From: Paracamarosporium sp. OC-R06-R3
Taxonomy: Eukaryota > Ascomycota > Dothideomycetes > Pleosporales > Didymosphaeriaceae
DNA: 64,000 bases
Assembly (NCBI GenBank): GCA_019828545.1
Contig: JACVRA010000072.1
Location: 112,697-176,696, forward strand
Direction: 5' to 3'
Below the pieces are notes generated by a model. It ran no database searches. It was not told the DNA's origin and saw only the letters and a list, made by a program, of their open reading frames with translations. Shown here one piece after another: positions 1-10,969 of the stretch. Numbering within the stretch: the first letter of the stretch is position 1; each line of letters opens with the position of its first letter. The position numbers and the translations under genes were made by a program.

Positions 1-1865
1 CGTTATTCCCGAGGTAGATTTTCCATGGCCGCTAGGTACCAATTTGTTCCTCCGTCATTATGCTGGTCCGGAGATACCCATACCATTTTGCGCAACATGA
101 GTCTGGAGTCGAACCGTTACCGTGTTAATGGCTGCTTTTTATCCAAAGGTTCTGTTTGAATTTCGATATCGTTTTCAAAAGCGGCCGGTTAGAGTGGGTC
201 CGTGATGAAAGCTGGTCTAGGAGTTTATTGTTTTAGTCGACCCTGGGAAAATTCTGGATGGGAAGCCCGTATACTTGTTCCTGTGGAGCCGGATTTCTAC
301 CAACAATCTTGTAATGTACGTTGTCCAGCAAAGGTGATCTAAACTGCCGGGAAGCCACATATCAAGGATGTATGATCACCAGGCCACTAGCGATCCTCAA
401 CCATCAACGCGAGTCTTTCCGGAGTGGACGTACGTCTTTTCTTTGCCTTGGGCTTCATGCACGTTTCTATTTGCCTAGCCGGACCGTTTCATTTTTCGCT
501 TGCATTACGTTAATTGAGCGTTTCGCATCTGCGCATGTATATACCTTCTTCTCGTACGATTTACCACGAAGGAAACGTTTACGACCGGATGGCCATTTGT
601 TGTTTTGCATAGCGGACGAGGGTGGGCAGATGCCCAACCCAAATCAGACTGCTTATCTCCAGTCACGTATACACATGTCCGCCAGGAAAATCTCCACTTC
701 GCATGATCTAACCAGTTACGGTTTCCCAGTCTTCCATTTCCCCATTCAGCTGACCTTTGATGCCCAATCCCGAGCCGCCGCAATCTAACAGCGTCAACCA
801 CAGATGAAGCAGAATTTTCTTGTCTTTATCAGACGACGCGAGGGTACCACAGGGAAGTCTCGATTCTCCCACGCATTTCTGAAGACCCCACGCCTTCATT
901 TACCCCGCGTCAGCACCATGATCGCCATGACAGTAATGAAGGCATGTTCCCGTTACTGAAGCTGACAGCATGTAAATTGAGCCTATGCATCGGGCGCAAA
1001 ATGTGCGCTCGTACCTTCCACTCTCCCGGGTCCTGCACGATGAAGCAGCGTTGCAGGTTTTGGCCACACCAATCTAATCTTCGGTTAGACCAACGCTTCG
1101 CACTGCATGTTGGGTGCTCTAGTGGTCAGGAATGCCCGAGCGGCCAATGCACGCTTCAATGACTTGCATGAGCTGCAATGCGGACGAGATATCGATTGCA
1201 TCTGCTTCGCAAAAGACGCTCCGTTGCAGCAGGCATGGAGCTGGACTAACGACAGACACTTCCAATTCGTCTGCTCTAGACATCGTCCCGGCAGGGGTTC
1301 TATGGACCAGCCAATTGCGCCCATATTGCGGCGCACCATCCATCTCCAACGAACCCACCCCGCGCGCCCGCTCTGCCCGCCATGCACGAGCAAGCCACGT
1401 AGAATCCTGAGACTGAGACCTTCACATGCTAGCGCCCGGGGCCCCGGCTCCTCCGGCCCTGACATGCAGCTGTGCATGGCAAAAGGGTGGGCGTTCTCGG
1501 GAGACATTGCATCGGGCGTTCGTGCATGCGTGGCTAGGGAGGCATCGGTGAGACGTTACCGGGCCGTGTCGGCTTCGGCCCGCGCATTGGTGCCCGGGAT
1601 AGCTGCAACGCTCGTATCCCATCCTGAGTGTCGGATGGCGAGCACGAATGGGATGAGTGTATCCCGAGGGTGCTGGGTCAGGGCTGGAGGCGACGGGCGA
1701 GGACGCCGACGCGGGCGGCCTTGCAGCTGGGTGAGCGCATTGTGCGTAGAGCGAAAGGGCTGCCATCGTGTTTGTTTGGGCCGTTGCGTTTCCGCCTCCT
1801 TCGTCGGGGCGCACCTCGCTGCTTCCGCGTCCAATGGCTTCCTCCTCCTCTTCCTCCTCCTCCTC
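1..1865. other. Left-edge region without a supportable gene
   Basis: Open frames exist on both strands, including one of 310 codons at 1107-2039. They overlap each other, have arginine-, proline- or leucine-rich shadow-like composition, and show no recognisable domain or splice structure. The CT-rich run at about 1840-1900 is the complement of the acidic, charged C-terminus and 3' part of the small minus-strand gene that follows. I see no tRNA or repeat. Confidence 0.5.
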
Positions 1866-2123
1866 TCATTCATTCTTTTTCTCCTCCCGCCCCCGCTTCC
1901 CGTATACATCGCTCTGCTTGTCCGCATTCGGCTTCCCTTCGATCCTGTCCAGCGCGTCCTCAATCAGCCCGATGTGCCCGCGCAACGTGCCTTCGATCTC
2001 GTCGAGGCGCGCTTCTTGCTCTTCGAGGTTGCGGTCTAGGCGCGTGCGGAGGTAGAAGGTTGACGAGGCGATGGCTACGAGGTTGAGTGCGGGGAGGAGG
2101 GTAGACGGGCGGAAGAGAGACAT
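1866..2123 (-). CDS. Small membrane-anchored coiled-coil protein (hypothetical)
   Basis: This is an 85-residue protein in one exon. Residues about 8-25 form a single hydrophobic segment (PALNLVAIASSTFYL), and about 26-63 form a charged amphipathic helix with heptad-like spacing (RNLEEQEARLDEIEGTLRGH). The tail is lysine- and glutamate-rich and polar. The layout is that of a small organelle-membrane protein with a short coiled coil. I do not recognise a named family. It is divergent from the polymerase eta gene; the two starts lie about 440 bp apart and may share a promoter. The hydrophobic-then-coiled-coil order and the sensible composition argue that it is real. Confidence 0.6.
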   Translation of the reverse strand: MSLFRPSTLLPALNLVAIASSTFYLRTRLDRNLEEQEARLDEIEGTLRGHIGLIEDALDRIEGKPNADKQSDVYGKRGREEKKNE

Positions 2124-2561
2124 CTTGAGTAGGGGTTAGGGGAAGAGCATTGGGTTTGTAGTGACGATGGATTTTGTGTGTTATGGGAGTTTGAGTCGAT
2201 GACGACATGGTTTTGGTTCGGGGTTAGATGGTGTGGTGTGGGATTTAGGATGTAAGTTTCTTTGTAGAGATTGTAGATTAATGCTGTATTCATTGTACGT
2301 CTATTTGAGTTCGGATTCTGCTTCGACCGAGGCCAGAAGTGCGAGCATGTATCGAAGATGCGGAAATTCCCAGTCGGGTAAAGTGCGATCGTAGTGAATG
2401 ACGCGCAGGCACGGGATCTCGGGAAGACGCGACGCGGGAGCCCACCCACTCCGACGATCCCAGCACCGCGCCGACCTCACGCCAACATCAAGACAGATCC
2501 TCCCAAAACCCTTCTACGCGTGATTTCCGCTCCAGCGCCCCGAACATGCCGTAACATCACA

Positions 2562-4691
2562 ATGTCCTCCCCTGCGCCCGCCTTCGCCTCCTCCCCAGCC
2601 CTCTCCATCACCTCCCCCCGCCGCATCCCAAAATCCCGCTTCACATACAAGCACCTCCACCAACTCAAGACGTACTCGACGCAGACGCCCCTCCGCGTAA
2701 TTGCCCACGTCGACCTCGACGCCTTCTACGCCCAGTGCGAAACCGTCCGCCTGGGCATCGATCCCGCCAAGCCGCTCGCCGTCCAGCAATGGCAAGGCCT
2801 CATCGCGATAAACTACCCTGCGCGGGCCTACGGCCTCAGCAGACACGTTACCAGCGCGGAGGCACTGAAAGTCTGTCCGGAGCTCATACTGCAGCATGTC
2901 GCGACGTGGAAGGAGGGCGAGGAGCAGTGGGCGTATAGCGAGGATGCGTTCAAGGAGATTGCTACGCGCAAAGTCAGCTTGGATCCGTATCGGCGGGAGA
3001 GCAGGAAGATCCTGGCGTGTATCAAGGGGGCGTTGCCTGCGGGGGCGATGCAGAGGGTGGAGAAGGCGAGCGTGGACGAGGTGTTTATGGATTTGAGCGC
3101 GCAGGTGCATGCTGTTTTGGTGGAGAGGTATCCGGAGTTGAGAGGGCCGCCGCCGTACGACGACCCGAGCGAGTACTTGCCGAGGGTGCCGACTACGGCA
3201 TTGGATTGGAAGGCTGATGCGCTGGTGGAGACGGGGGAGGCGGACGGGGAGGAGAGGGATCCCGATTGGGATGATGTGGTTATGGTGGTTGCGTCGGAGA
3301 TTGTGCGCGATGTGCGGAAGGCGGTGTACGACGAGCTGGGGTATACGTGCTCGGGGGGTATCGCGAAGAATAAGATGTTGGCAAAGCTGGGCTCGGGTTA
3401 CAAGAAGCCGAATCAGCAGTCTGTGATTCGGAATCGTGCCGTCAAGCATTTTCTTAGCGAGATGAAGTTCACGAAGATTCGCATGCTGGGGGGTAAGCTG
3501 GGTGACGAGGCGGTCGCCATGTTCGGCACGGATAAGGTCAAGGGATTGCTGGAGCAGCCGCTCGATCAGTTGAAGCGGTTGGGTGATGACACGGGCTCCT
3601 GGTTGTACAACACGATCCGCGGCGAGGACTTCAGCGAGGTCAACCCCCGCACGCAAATCAAGAGCATGTTGTCTGCCAAGTCGTTCCGTCCCGCAATTAA
3701 TTCGTTCGAGCAAGGCGTACGCTGGCTGCGCATCTTCGTCGCGGATATCTTCTCGCGATGCGTCGAGGAAGGCGTGCTAGAGAACAAGAGGAGGCCCCGA
3801 ACAATTAATCTGCATCATCGACAGGGTGCCCAGACGAGGAGTAGGCAGAGTCCCATTCCACAGGGAAAACCGCTGAGTGAGACCATGCTGTTCGACTTGG
3901 CGAAGAATTTGCTCGCACAGGTGGTGGTTGATGGGCGAGCGTGGCCTTGTGCAAATCTTTCGCTCAGTGTGGGCGGCTTTGAGGATGGGGTTACGAACAA
4001 CAAGGGCATTGGTGGCTTTCTTGTGAGAGGGGAGGAGGCAAAGGCGATGATGTCGAGTGGAAGATCTACGATGACTAGAGGAGAGCCGCCAGCGAAACGA
4101 AGGCGAACAAAAGGTAACATCAAGAACTTCTTCGGCCCGCCAAGTGAGAAAAAGTGCGACTTTGATGCTGCACGGGCGGTGTTGATGGCACATCAGGAGT
4201 CTACACGAGAAGAAGATGAAGAAGACGATGTTGAAGACGACACTGATGAATTTGGAGCGCCACCGCTGGAAGAATCTGCAGGGCGACCAACAACTCCAAC
4301 GCCGGAGAAGGATTTCTACATATCCAATACGCCTCCCTCGGCGCAACCGCAGGCAAGCCGAGATTCTGTGCCCTCACACATACAAAAGCATGATAGCCCC
4401 GACCCACCGCTCCCATCAAAACTACTCCAACAATCGTTAGACACGTTCTTCTGCGGTAGATGCAACATGCACTTACCGTCAAGCGAAAAGTCGGAACACG
4501 ATGATTACCACTTCGCGATGGATCTGTCAAAGGAAATGAAAGCCGAAGAGCGGACCGTACCGAACATGCTAGCTGCTGCAAAGCACACGCCAGTAGCAGC
4601 GAAACCATCGAGAGGTAGAGGAAGACCACCGGGTAGTGGGAGAAGCGTCGAAAAGGGACAGGCGAAATTAGCGTTTGGACGACAGACTTGA
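2562..4691 (+). CDS. rad30: DNA polymerase eta (Y-family translesion polymerase)
   Basis: A single-exon gene giving 709 residues from ATG 2562. An in-frame ATG at 2394 would add 56 residues of non-conserved, Pro/Arg-rich sequence, so 2562 is preferred. Y-family signatures are clear. The palm aspartates lie in AHVDLDAFYAQ (D51, D53), and the catalytic acidic pair is D172-E173 in ASVDEVFMDLS. SLDPYRRESRK and the YKKP fingers region match Rad30. The C-terminal tail carries an FF motif (NIKNFFG, F523-F524), a PIP box QQSLDTFF (623-630), a C2H2-type UBZ ubiquitin-binding zinc finger starting immediately after it (C631, C634, then an H-x3-H), and a final PIP-like QAKLAFG. The enzyme bypasses UV photoproducts at stalled forks through PCNA and ubiquitin-PCNA in the nucleus. 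Confidence 0.95.
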   Translation: MSSPAPAFASSPALSITSPRRIPKSRFTYKHLHQLKTYSTQTPLRVIAHVDLDAFYAQCETVRLGIDPAKPLAVQQWQGLIAINYPARAYGLSRHVTSAEALKVCPELILQHVATWKEGEEQWAYSEDAFKEIATRKVSLDPYRRESRKILACIKGALPAGAMQRVEKASVDEVFMDLSAQVHAVLVERYPELRGPPPYDDPSEYLPRVPTTALDWKADALVETGEADGEERDPDWDDVVMVVASEIVRDVRKAVYDELGYTCSGGIAKNKMLAKLGSGYKKPNQQSVIRNRAVKHFLSEMKFTKIRMLGGKLGDEAVAMFGTDKVKGLLEQPLDQLKRLGDDTGSWLYNTIRGEDFSEVNPRTQIKSMLSAKSFRPAINSFEQGVRWLRIFVADIFSRCVEEGVLENKRRPRTINLHHRQGAQTRSRQSPIPQGKPLSETMLFDLAKNLLAQVVVDGRAWPCANLSLSVGGFEDGVTNNKGIGGFLVRGEEAKAMMSSGRSTMTRGEPPAKRRRTKGNIKNFFGPPSEKKCDFDAARAVLMAHQESTREEDEEDDVEDDTDEFGAPPLEESAGRPTTPTPEKDFYISNTPPSAQPQASRDSVPSHIQKHDSPDPPLPSKLLQQSLDTFFCGRCNMHLPSSEKSEHDDYHFAMDLSKEMKAEERTVPNMLAAAKHTPVAAKPSRGRGRPPGSGRSVEKGQAKLAFGRQT

Positions 4692-4719
4692 GCTGGCTGG
4701 TGATCGTAGGTATCGTTGC

Positions 4720-5628
4720 TTAGTCGTCGAAACGGATCTTCTGTGGATACATCCTGCGTCCGTTGTTCTTCTGGCCCTTAGGATTCTCCCCTCTCCAGAG
4801 CGCCGGACTTCTTGCCTTCAAGACCTTTGTATCTGCACCCCATTTCCACGGGTCATTCCTGTGCTGCGGACAAACTGGGTCTTCGGTAACACATAGCCTT
4901 GTCAGTAATCTTGAAAGATGCAATGCAGTTGACTTACCACTTTGCGGATGCCTCTCCTCGCAATACCAACACTTCGGCGGTCTCCTCCTCCTTGCGTCCT
5001 TCTTCCTCCGCCTCACCTCGATCACCTCTGCCTCCCTAGCCCTCCTGCTCACATACCCTGGGATTGGCACGACCTCTGCGAAGTTCGGTCTTGATAGCTC
5101 CACCGCCGCCTTTTGCTCACAATACTCCTGCTTCCATGTCTCCCCCACCCACTCCATGTCCACCCTGAAGTCTGGACTAACAGCACATAGCTCCCCAATT
5201 CCTCTGCACAATTTCTTCCACCAGGCAGACCGCGCCGCACGCTCAGATCTCAAGTATCCGAACGACTCACCTTTGCTAATGGTGTCTCCAAGCGGACAGC
5301 ACAGATACAGAATTCTCTGCCTGATTTCTGTCGGCAATGCGGCGAAAGACGCGGGAGGGTGAGCACGAGCTTCAAGTTTATATGCCGGGTTGTGGCGAAT
5401 CCATGGGTGCATGTACCTTTTCGCGGAAGCACTTCGAAGAGCTTCCCGCGGGGCCTTGCGCAGAGTGCGACGAAGCATCCATGCGGGGTGATCGTCGTAG
5501 TGGAAGCGCACTTGGGTGTCTCTTGCCGCTTTGCGCTGGCGGGCGAGGGAGGTGAGGCGGTCTCTCTTGTAGGTTTCGGCTCCGTTGGGCTCTTTGCCTC
5601 CTTTGGGCTTCTTGCGAACGCGAGCCAT
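4720..5628 (-). CDS. F-box-like hypothetical protein with a C-terminal Cys motif
   Basis: The protein begins with a basic region (MARVRKKPKGGK) and carries an F-box-like motif at about residues 94-110 (FAALPTEIRQRILYLCC), common in fungal F-box or 2EXR-type proteins. A C-terminal CWYCEERHPQ segment is followed by CPQH and may bind zinc. The frame is open throughout, but 4881-4937 has all the marks of a 57-nt in-frame intron: donor GTAAGT, branch TTACTGAC, acceptor GAAG. Splicing removes 19 residues to give 283 and brings the CxxC and CPQH motifs together. If the F-box is real it would bind Skp1; the target is unknown. Its 3' end faces the 3' end of polymerase eta, only 28 bp away. Confidence 0.7.
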   Translation of the reverse strand: MARVRKKPKGGKEPNGAETYKRDRLTSLARQRKAARDTQVRFHYDDHPAWMLRRTLRKAPREALRSASAKRYMHPWIRHNPAYKLEARAHPPASFAALPTEIRQRILYLCCPLGDTISKGESFGYLRSERAARSAWWKKLCRGIGELCAVSPDFRVDMEWVGETWKQEYCEQKAAVELSRPNFAEVVPIPGYVSRRAREAEVIEVRRRKKDARRRRPPKCWYCEERHPQSGKSTALHLSRLLTRLCVTEDPVCPQHRNDPWKWGADTKVLKARSPALWRGENPKGQKNNGRRMYPQKIRFDD

Positions 5629-6212
5629 CTTGCGGGTGGTGTTTGAAGAGACAAAGAGAAGCTGAGTGGAGGTCAGAGGGAAGTGAGAGTATGGCTACGT
5701 TTGAATGGGAAAGAGCGACCATTTGGATATTGCCTGATTAGGCTAGCGCGACTGGAAGCTGGCTGCCCACATTGGCAACACTATCAAAACCATGGATGCG
5801 CTTTCGCTTCTGAGGTAGTGTTCTCTTCAAAATACAATTGTCAGTCCCAAGGTGGGAAGCGGATTCAGACTCCCGCCCCGTCTCAACCACTGAAGGTTCA
5901 AAAAAAGTCAAAAACTAAAAGCCACTTCGAAGCCCGGCTGAAAGAACCCAATCATGAGTTTTCGTTTGATTCGGTGATAACATTTCTAACTAAATAATAT
6001 ATATAGTATAAGCAGGGCTTTGATTATTGATGTAGTGGCGTGGGGAGGGCGTGTGGTTGTGGGTGGGTGAATGGGGGGGCTGAATTGGGCCGTGAGTGAG
6101 TGGACAAGGGGGAAAGCAAATAGACAGATAGATAGCCATTCAGAGGAGATATCCCTATGGAATCATCAATCACAGTCCATCTGTTTGATTGGTGTTAAGT
6201 AAACATTTTTAT

Positions 6213-7583
6213 TCAAGGGGAGACACTGTGTTTCCATAGATATAGTCTGCGGTCCTCGAAGCTCGTAGAGACGATAGCTCGCTTGCTTTCCGAACCACTG
6301 ACCTGACGGTCGCTCGCGTAAAGCAAGGTACCCGCGTTCTTCTCGAACTTTGCCTGAACTTCGAAATGCCATTGCTCTCCGGACTTGTGCAGGTTCACTA
6401 TGCGAGCGCCTGCCTGCATACAACTCACGATGAGACCGTATTTTCGCTCAGTCTCGTCTGAGTCTGAGCCATCTTGGCCATATTTTTCCATAAGCTTAAT
6501 ACGGAACACGCCTCCTTCAAGATTTTCTTCTGCGAGCACTTCTCGTCGGCCAACGTCTGGAATGTGCAGGAGGCGGATATGGTCGTCGTAACTCCCCGTG
6601 ATCACTAAAAAGCCTGTAGAAGTATGACCAATGGGCAAAACGGCCGTCACACCGGCTTGGTGGATCTTTTTATCTACCCACGGCATAGTTTGAACCGGCG
6701 GGTATGTTGCTCCGTGTCCGAGTTCCAGTTCAGACATTTGATCATCGCCAATGGGGATATATCGCAGCGTGGCATCATCACCTCCACTTATGAGTCCGAA
6801 TCTCTTTATGGACCCGTCGTCTGATACCACGAAAGAACTGTTCCAGGCTTGAAAGTCGTGTTGCATGAGTTCGACAGAGAGAATAGGATTCGCGCTCGGG
6901 TCGCGCACTCTACCTATGCATACTTGGCCGCTCGAGAGTGTCATTGCAGCAAGACCATGGCGGCGCCAATCCAACGACGTAATTAGTATGTCCTTGGGAA
7001 AATATTGAATGGTGTATATGTGACAAATCTTCGGGTGAGGGGAGGTAGCATCGTCTTTTTCGCTGGGGACCAGTTGGTAGATGGCGACTGAACCGGTAGA
7101 GGACGCCACTGCAAAGGAGCCTAAGTGCTCCTCACCATTCTCGACTGCATCTTTGGAGGCAAAGTGAAGGTCGTACACCCCGAAAGGTGTGGGAAGCGTT
7201 TGAATGACCGTGCTGGTAACCGTTAGCGCACAAGAGCAAGCTTATGGTACCACGTATTTCCAAGTCACTGTTACAATTATATGTTTCGAAATTGTATCCT
7301 TGATCACCTATTCTATAGTGATACGAGGTGATCAATCTTCACACGGCACAGAAAAACGACCAGCGGGCTAAGATCTAACGACTTACAGGTTATCATCTAC
7401 CACCTGTATTAGATCCAAGCTCCCAACTCTGGTCTGACTTGTTGGTTCCTCAGATTCTGGCGGTTCGTCTTCTAGCAATGTGTATGTACCGACCACTGCA
7501 TACTGGTCATTGTGCGGCCAAAATTTAACGACATCCGGGCGTCGATCGAGGGCGATCGTCTTGAATGAATCGATTTCTTCCAT
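6213..7583 (-). CDS. dph7: Diphthine methylesterase, WD-repeat protein (Dph7/Rrt2 family)
   Basis: Two exons, 7583-7387 and 7212-6213, are joined across a 174-nt intron (donor GTAAGT, branch GCTAACG, acceptor ACCAG), giving 398 residues. The N-terminus has the family pattern VVGTYTLLEDE followed by R.GSLDLIQV. The second exon has GVYDLHF, GGDDATLRYI, TGSYDDHIRLLHIPD with GGVFRIKL, and a final SFEDRRLYLW blade. These match Dph7/Rrt2/WDR85, a cytosolic beta-propeller that hydrolyses the methyl ester of the diphthamide intermediate on elongation factor 2. The gene is divergent from the F-box-like gene starting at 8114. Confidence 0.85.
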
Positions 7584-8113
7584 GGTCTGATTCCTGGGTT
7601 ACGGGTGGCAATCTCTTATCTAACTTTTAAGCACATAACGATCTGAATCTCGACACGACGTTATTTGTTGGTTTGCGCAAGCTTAGGTAGTCATGAGTGT
7701 GGGAAAGCTCGGAGGGGTTAGCGTCTCGGCATGAACCTTCCCGTGGCGGCTTTCATCTTCATAAACTACGCACATCGCGTGCTCACCTGACGTCGCATCA
7801 CGCAGCTAATTATGCTTGAAAGTCGAATCCATGTGCCAACGCTATAAGCAGTGCCAAATGGCGTGCACCGCCGCGTTGATGCCTCACAAGAACCCTGCAC
7901 CGCCTCGTTGCTGCCTACGCTAACCTTCACCATCGCCGCATTTGGTTTTCAGCAACCATACGATGTCTCTATAAAGAAGCCGCGTGAGAGCGCGTTGCTT
8001 TCGCGTTCCTTCTCAAATCACTGACGCGCGTGATTTCTATGCCAGGCTTATTTAAACTCTGGCAACAACCCGTCTACATATACACACTCTCCCACTACTA
8101 TACGCACCTCAAC

Positions 8114-9280
8114 ATGGCCAACACCTCAACGGCGCCGGTCCGCACCTCGAAGCGAAAGAGGGCTCAAGTCAGCTACTTTGAGGAGCCTTTAAGCGAAGAA
8201 GAAGACGTCGACTTCTCTGGTGAAGAACAGGACAAGGATACTGAGAAAATCTCCCATACAAAGGTTCGTTCAATGAATCTACAATCAAAACCTATCTCCA
8301 CGTGTATTCCATTTTACTAAACCCTACCAGAAGCGAAAGACATTACCCTCCAAGCCTCTCCCGAAGAAGAAGATCTTCCCTTTCCTTCAGCTTCCCGGAG
8401 AGATACGCAACGCGATCTACCAGCACTGTCTCCATGACCCTGCCGGCATCTACTTGTTCTCGACAACCCAAAAGTTCCGGCGCACCGTCTGCAGGGGTTC
8501 AGAATTGACTTTCCATGGTGACCCACCACCTCCGCGAGCCAGCAGTAGCTCTGACGAAGAAGAGGATCCCGCCAAACAGGACCAGCCAAGCGATGTGGTT
8601 CAACCGCTCATCCCCGCTCTCCTTGCAGTCTGCAAGCAAATCAACGCGGAAGCTCACGACATCCTCTACGGTCATGACTTCTACGTGAAAGATACTCTGG
8701 CCTTGCACTCTTTCCTGGTCGACCTAGGTCCCCGTGCTGCTGGGTATCTGAAGAACATTACATTGGGGGACTGGGGCTATGGACGAGGCGTTTACAAAGC
8801 ATACAACCATGTCAGTCATTCCTTCCATCGCTATCATCACATCAAGATTTTACGTGCCGTCTTTTCAATCCCTAGGATAACAACATATGCCCAAACCTTT
8901 GACACTGTTCTTACAGCAGCTCACTGACTTCTACACAGGCCTGCTTCACTGCTCTCTCAGCCGCCACTAACCTCGAGCGTTTCACCTTCCACGGCATCCT
9001 ATCCCGGAGCCAGGATCCCAAGGCAGGAGCTACCATGTTCTACCGCGATGCATTCCCGTGGCTCGAAGCTGTCGGTGCTGCAAAGGGCAAAGCAGACGCG
9101 GCTTTGAATGCAGTCGACGTCATGGTGCCAGGGGAGGGATCTGCTTGGTCTTGGTACTGGATGAGGCGCCATAGTTATCACCGTTCGTATCCGTCGTTCA
9201 AGGCGTACGACCAGATAGACGGATTCCGCAAAGAGCTAGGCAAGTTGCTGAATGCTCGTATGGACCGGATTAGGTCTTGA
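8114..9280 (+). CDS. F-box-like / 2EXR-type hypothetical protein
   Basis: Three exons, 8114-8263, 8331-8810 and 8939-9280, make 323 residues. Intron 1 (67 nt) has the weak donor GTTCGT with branch TTACTAAAC. Intron 2 (128 nt) has donor GTCAGT and branch TCACTGAC. Both are phase 0. The N-terminus is basic then acidic (SKRKRAQ, then EEEDVDF), like a nuclear signal. Exon 2 opens with FPFLQLPGEIRNAIYQHCL, the standard start of a large fungal F-box-like family, followed by LLAVCKQINAEAHDILYG. ATG 8114 is chosen over the in-frame 8030 because the intervening sequence looks like an untranslated leader. The function is not known; an SCF-type adaptor is a family guess. Confidence 0.75.
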
Positions 9281-9639
9281 GGGCCTTGCGTACGAAGGGG
9301 AGAAGGCTATAACTTTGAGGGAAATGGGTTGTAGGTCAGGTTAATGATTTCACGATGACATGTGTTACGAATGGTATCGCACAGATGAGCATATATGCCA
9401 TCTCTCAATGGAAGCAGATCAGATAGATAGATATACCTAGCATCCATCTTGAGACAAAGTCAAGTTCACTTGGTTCAGTGTCTCGACTGGCTGAATCCAC
9501 ACCGCGTATTAAGAATATGCATTAAGAGTAATATCTAGATGACCGCCGTATGCAATTCGTTCCATCATATCAATGCAACATACAGCCGTGCGCCACATGA
9601 ACAGCCATATCTCATGAAATTACCAACAGCACACCCCCC
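9281..9639. other. 3' region between convergent genes
   Basis: This is the tail-to-tail interval between the F-box-like gene and the GGPP synthase. It holds a short GATA microsatellite near 9421-9433 and AT-rich sequence suited to two opposing 3' ends. I see no gene. Confidence 0.5.
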
Positions 9640-10969
9640 TCACCTGACGACCAGCCTCGCCAGCAATCCTCTCAGCCCATCAGCGCCCTCCTTCGCCTCC
9701 TCGCCCAACGCCGTCTCCACTTCCTCGATCAATTTCTCAGCCTTCTCCCTCAACCCCGCAATCACGCCCTTGCTGTACTCAAAGCTGCCCTTCTCCTCTA
9801 GATACCGGACCGCATACCTCTTCACCTCCTCATCGCTCGTCTTCTGCTTCAAGATATTGTAGATGACGCGATTCGACGGATCCGCATGGATAGCGTGGAT
9901 GACGGGGAAACTGAATTTGCCCTCAGTGAGGTCCTCGCAGAGGCCCTTGAGCGACGTGTAGCCCGACGTGGAAGAGAGATTGAGGTGGTCGTCGAGGATC
10001 TGGAAGAGCAGGCCGATTGTGCTGACGAGGGGCGCGCAGTCGATGGCGACTGTGCTCTCGGCCTGCATCAGCTTGATGGCGAGGCGGAAGAGGCCGCCTG
10101 TCTTGTTGTCTACCATCTCGAGGTATTCTGCTTCGCTCGGGCACGTCAGGCTGTCGCGCCAGTGGAGCTCCATGCCCTGGCCGCGGTGCAGGTTCAGGAG
10201 CTCCTCCGAGTAGATTTGGATAAGGGTTGGGTTGGCGAGGTGCAGGAGTTCTTGCAGCGCGCGGAAGTAGACGTAGTTTGCTGAGTTTATGGTTTGCGCG
10301 ACGCCGAAGATGCTGTTTGCGACGGGGATGCCGCGGCGCAGGATGGAGCTGTCTTCTACGTCGTCGACCCTGTTGCACCGCATTAGCACCTGTACTTTGT
10401 ACATGCAGACAGCTACGTCATGGGGTACCGTACAGTAACGACGCCGTGTGCAGCATGCCTACCACGCGCGTTATGACCTCCAGTCTCTCTGCTGGCACCT
10501 GCAACCACTTGTTGAACGCGGCTATGCACTGGCTTCGGATGTCCTTCCCCGGGTGTCCCACAAGATAGTCGTACGGCCCTAGTAATATTCTCTCGTTCTC
10601 TTCCGACCACCCATTGCGCTGCCCGTATATCAGGTCATGGCCTATCTCTCTGTGCGGATCTGGCGGTGCCAGCGGTGCCAGCGACTGTGGGTCTCTCTCC
10701 TCCTCCTCCTTCGACTTCTCATCGTCGACCATGGTGTGCTCTGAAGGTATGGGGCGTAGCGGGGGTTGTGTCTGGTTTTCGTGGAACAGCTTGCTCTTCT
10801 TGCTCTGGCTCATCCAGTCGATCTCGGAGAGCGGGCGCAGGACCGAGGTGCGGTGCTTGACGCCGTTGCCGTTGGCGATGCCGTGCGAGGATGTGCGCGG
10901 GGGAATGGCGTTGGGCGACTGGAAGGGCGACTGGAAGGGTGGTGCGTGTGCCGCGCCCGAGGATGGCAT
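9640..10969 (-). CDS. Geranylgeranyl diphosphate synthase
   Basis: Exons 10969-10434 and 10369-9640 are separated by a 64-nt intron (donor GTACGG, branch TGCTAATGC, acceptor CAG), giving 421 residues. The splice joins SLL to VDDVEDSS, reconstituting the first aspartate-rich motif (D181-D182-x-x-D185). The second is ILDDHLN (D305-D306), the reduced form usual in fungal GGPP synthases. [37 protein letters not shown] and [10 protein letters not shown] are family hallmarks. The roughly 100-residue polar N-terminal extension resembles al-3-type housekeeping enzymes. It makes C20 diphosphate from FPP and IPP for protein prenylation and other uses. No terpene cyclase or P450 lies nearby, so a housekeeping role is favoured over a biosynthetic cluster. 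Confidence 0.95.

Noticed and set aside
110..120. GGTTCGACTCC on the minus strand as a tRNA box B
   Set aside because: The flanking bases do not form a T-stem and no box A lies at a suitable distance.
1107..2039. 310-codon plus-strand frame
   Set aside because: Overlaps the better supported small minus-strand gene, has low-complexity Leu/Pro/Arg composition and no domain.
2514..3713. 399-codon minus-strand frame inside polymerase eta
   Set aside because: Shadow of the strongly conserved polymerase coding sequence; Arg/Leu/His-rich antisense composition.
9640..10969. GGPP synthase as part of a terpenoid gene cluster
   Set aside because: No cyclase, P450 or transporter lies beside it; the neighbours are housekeeping genes.
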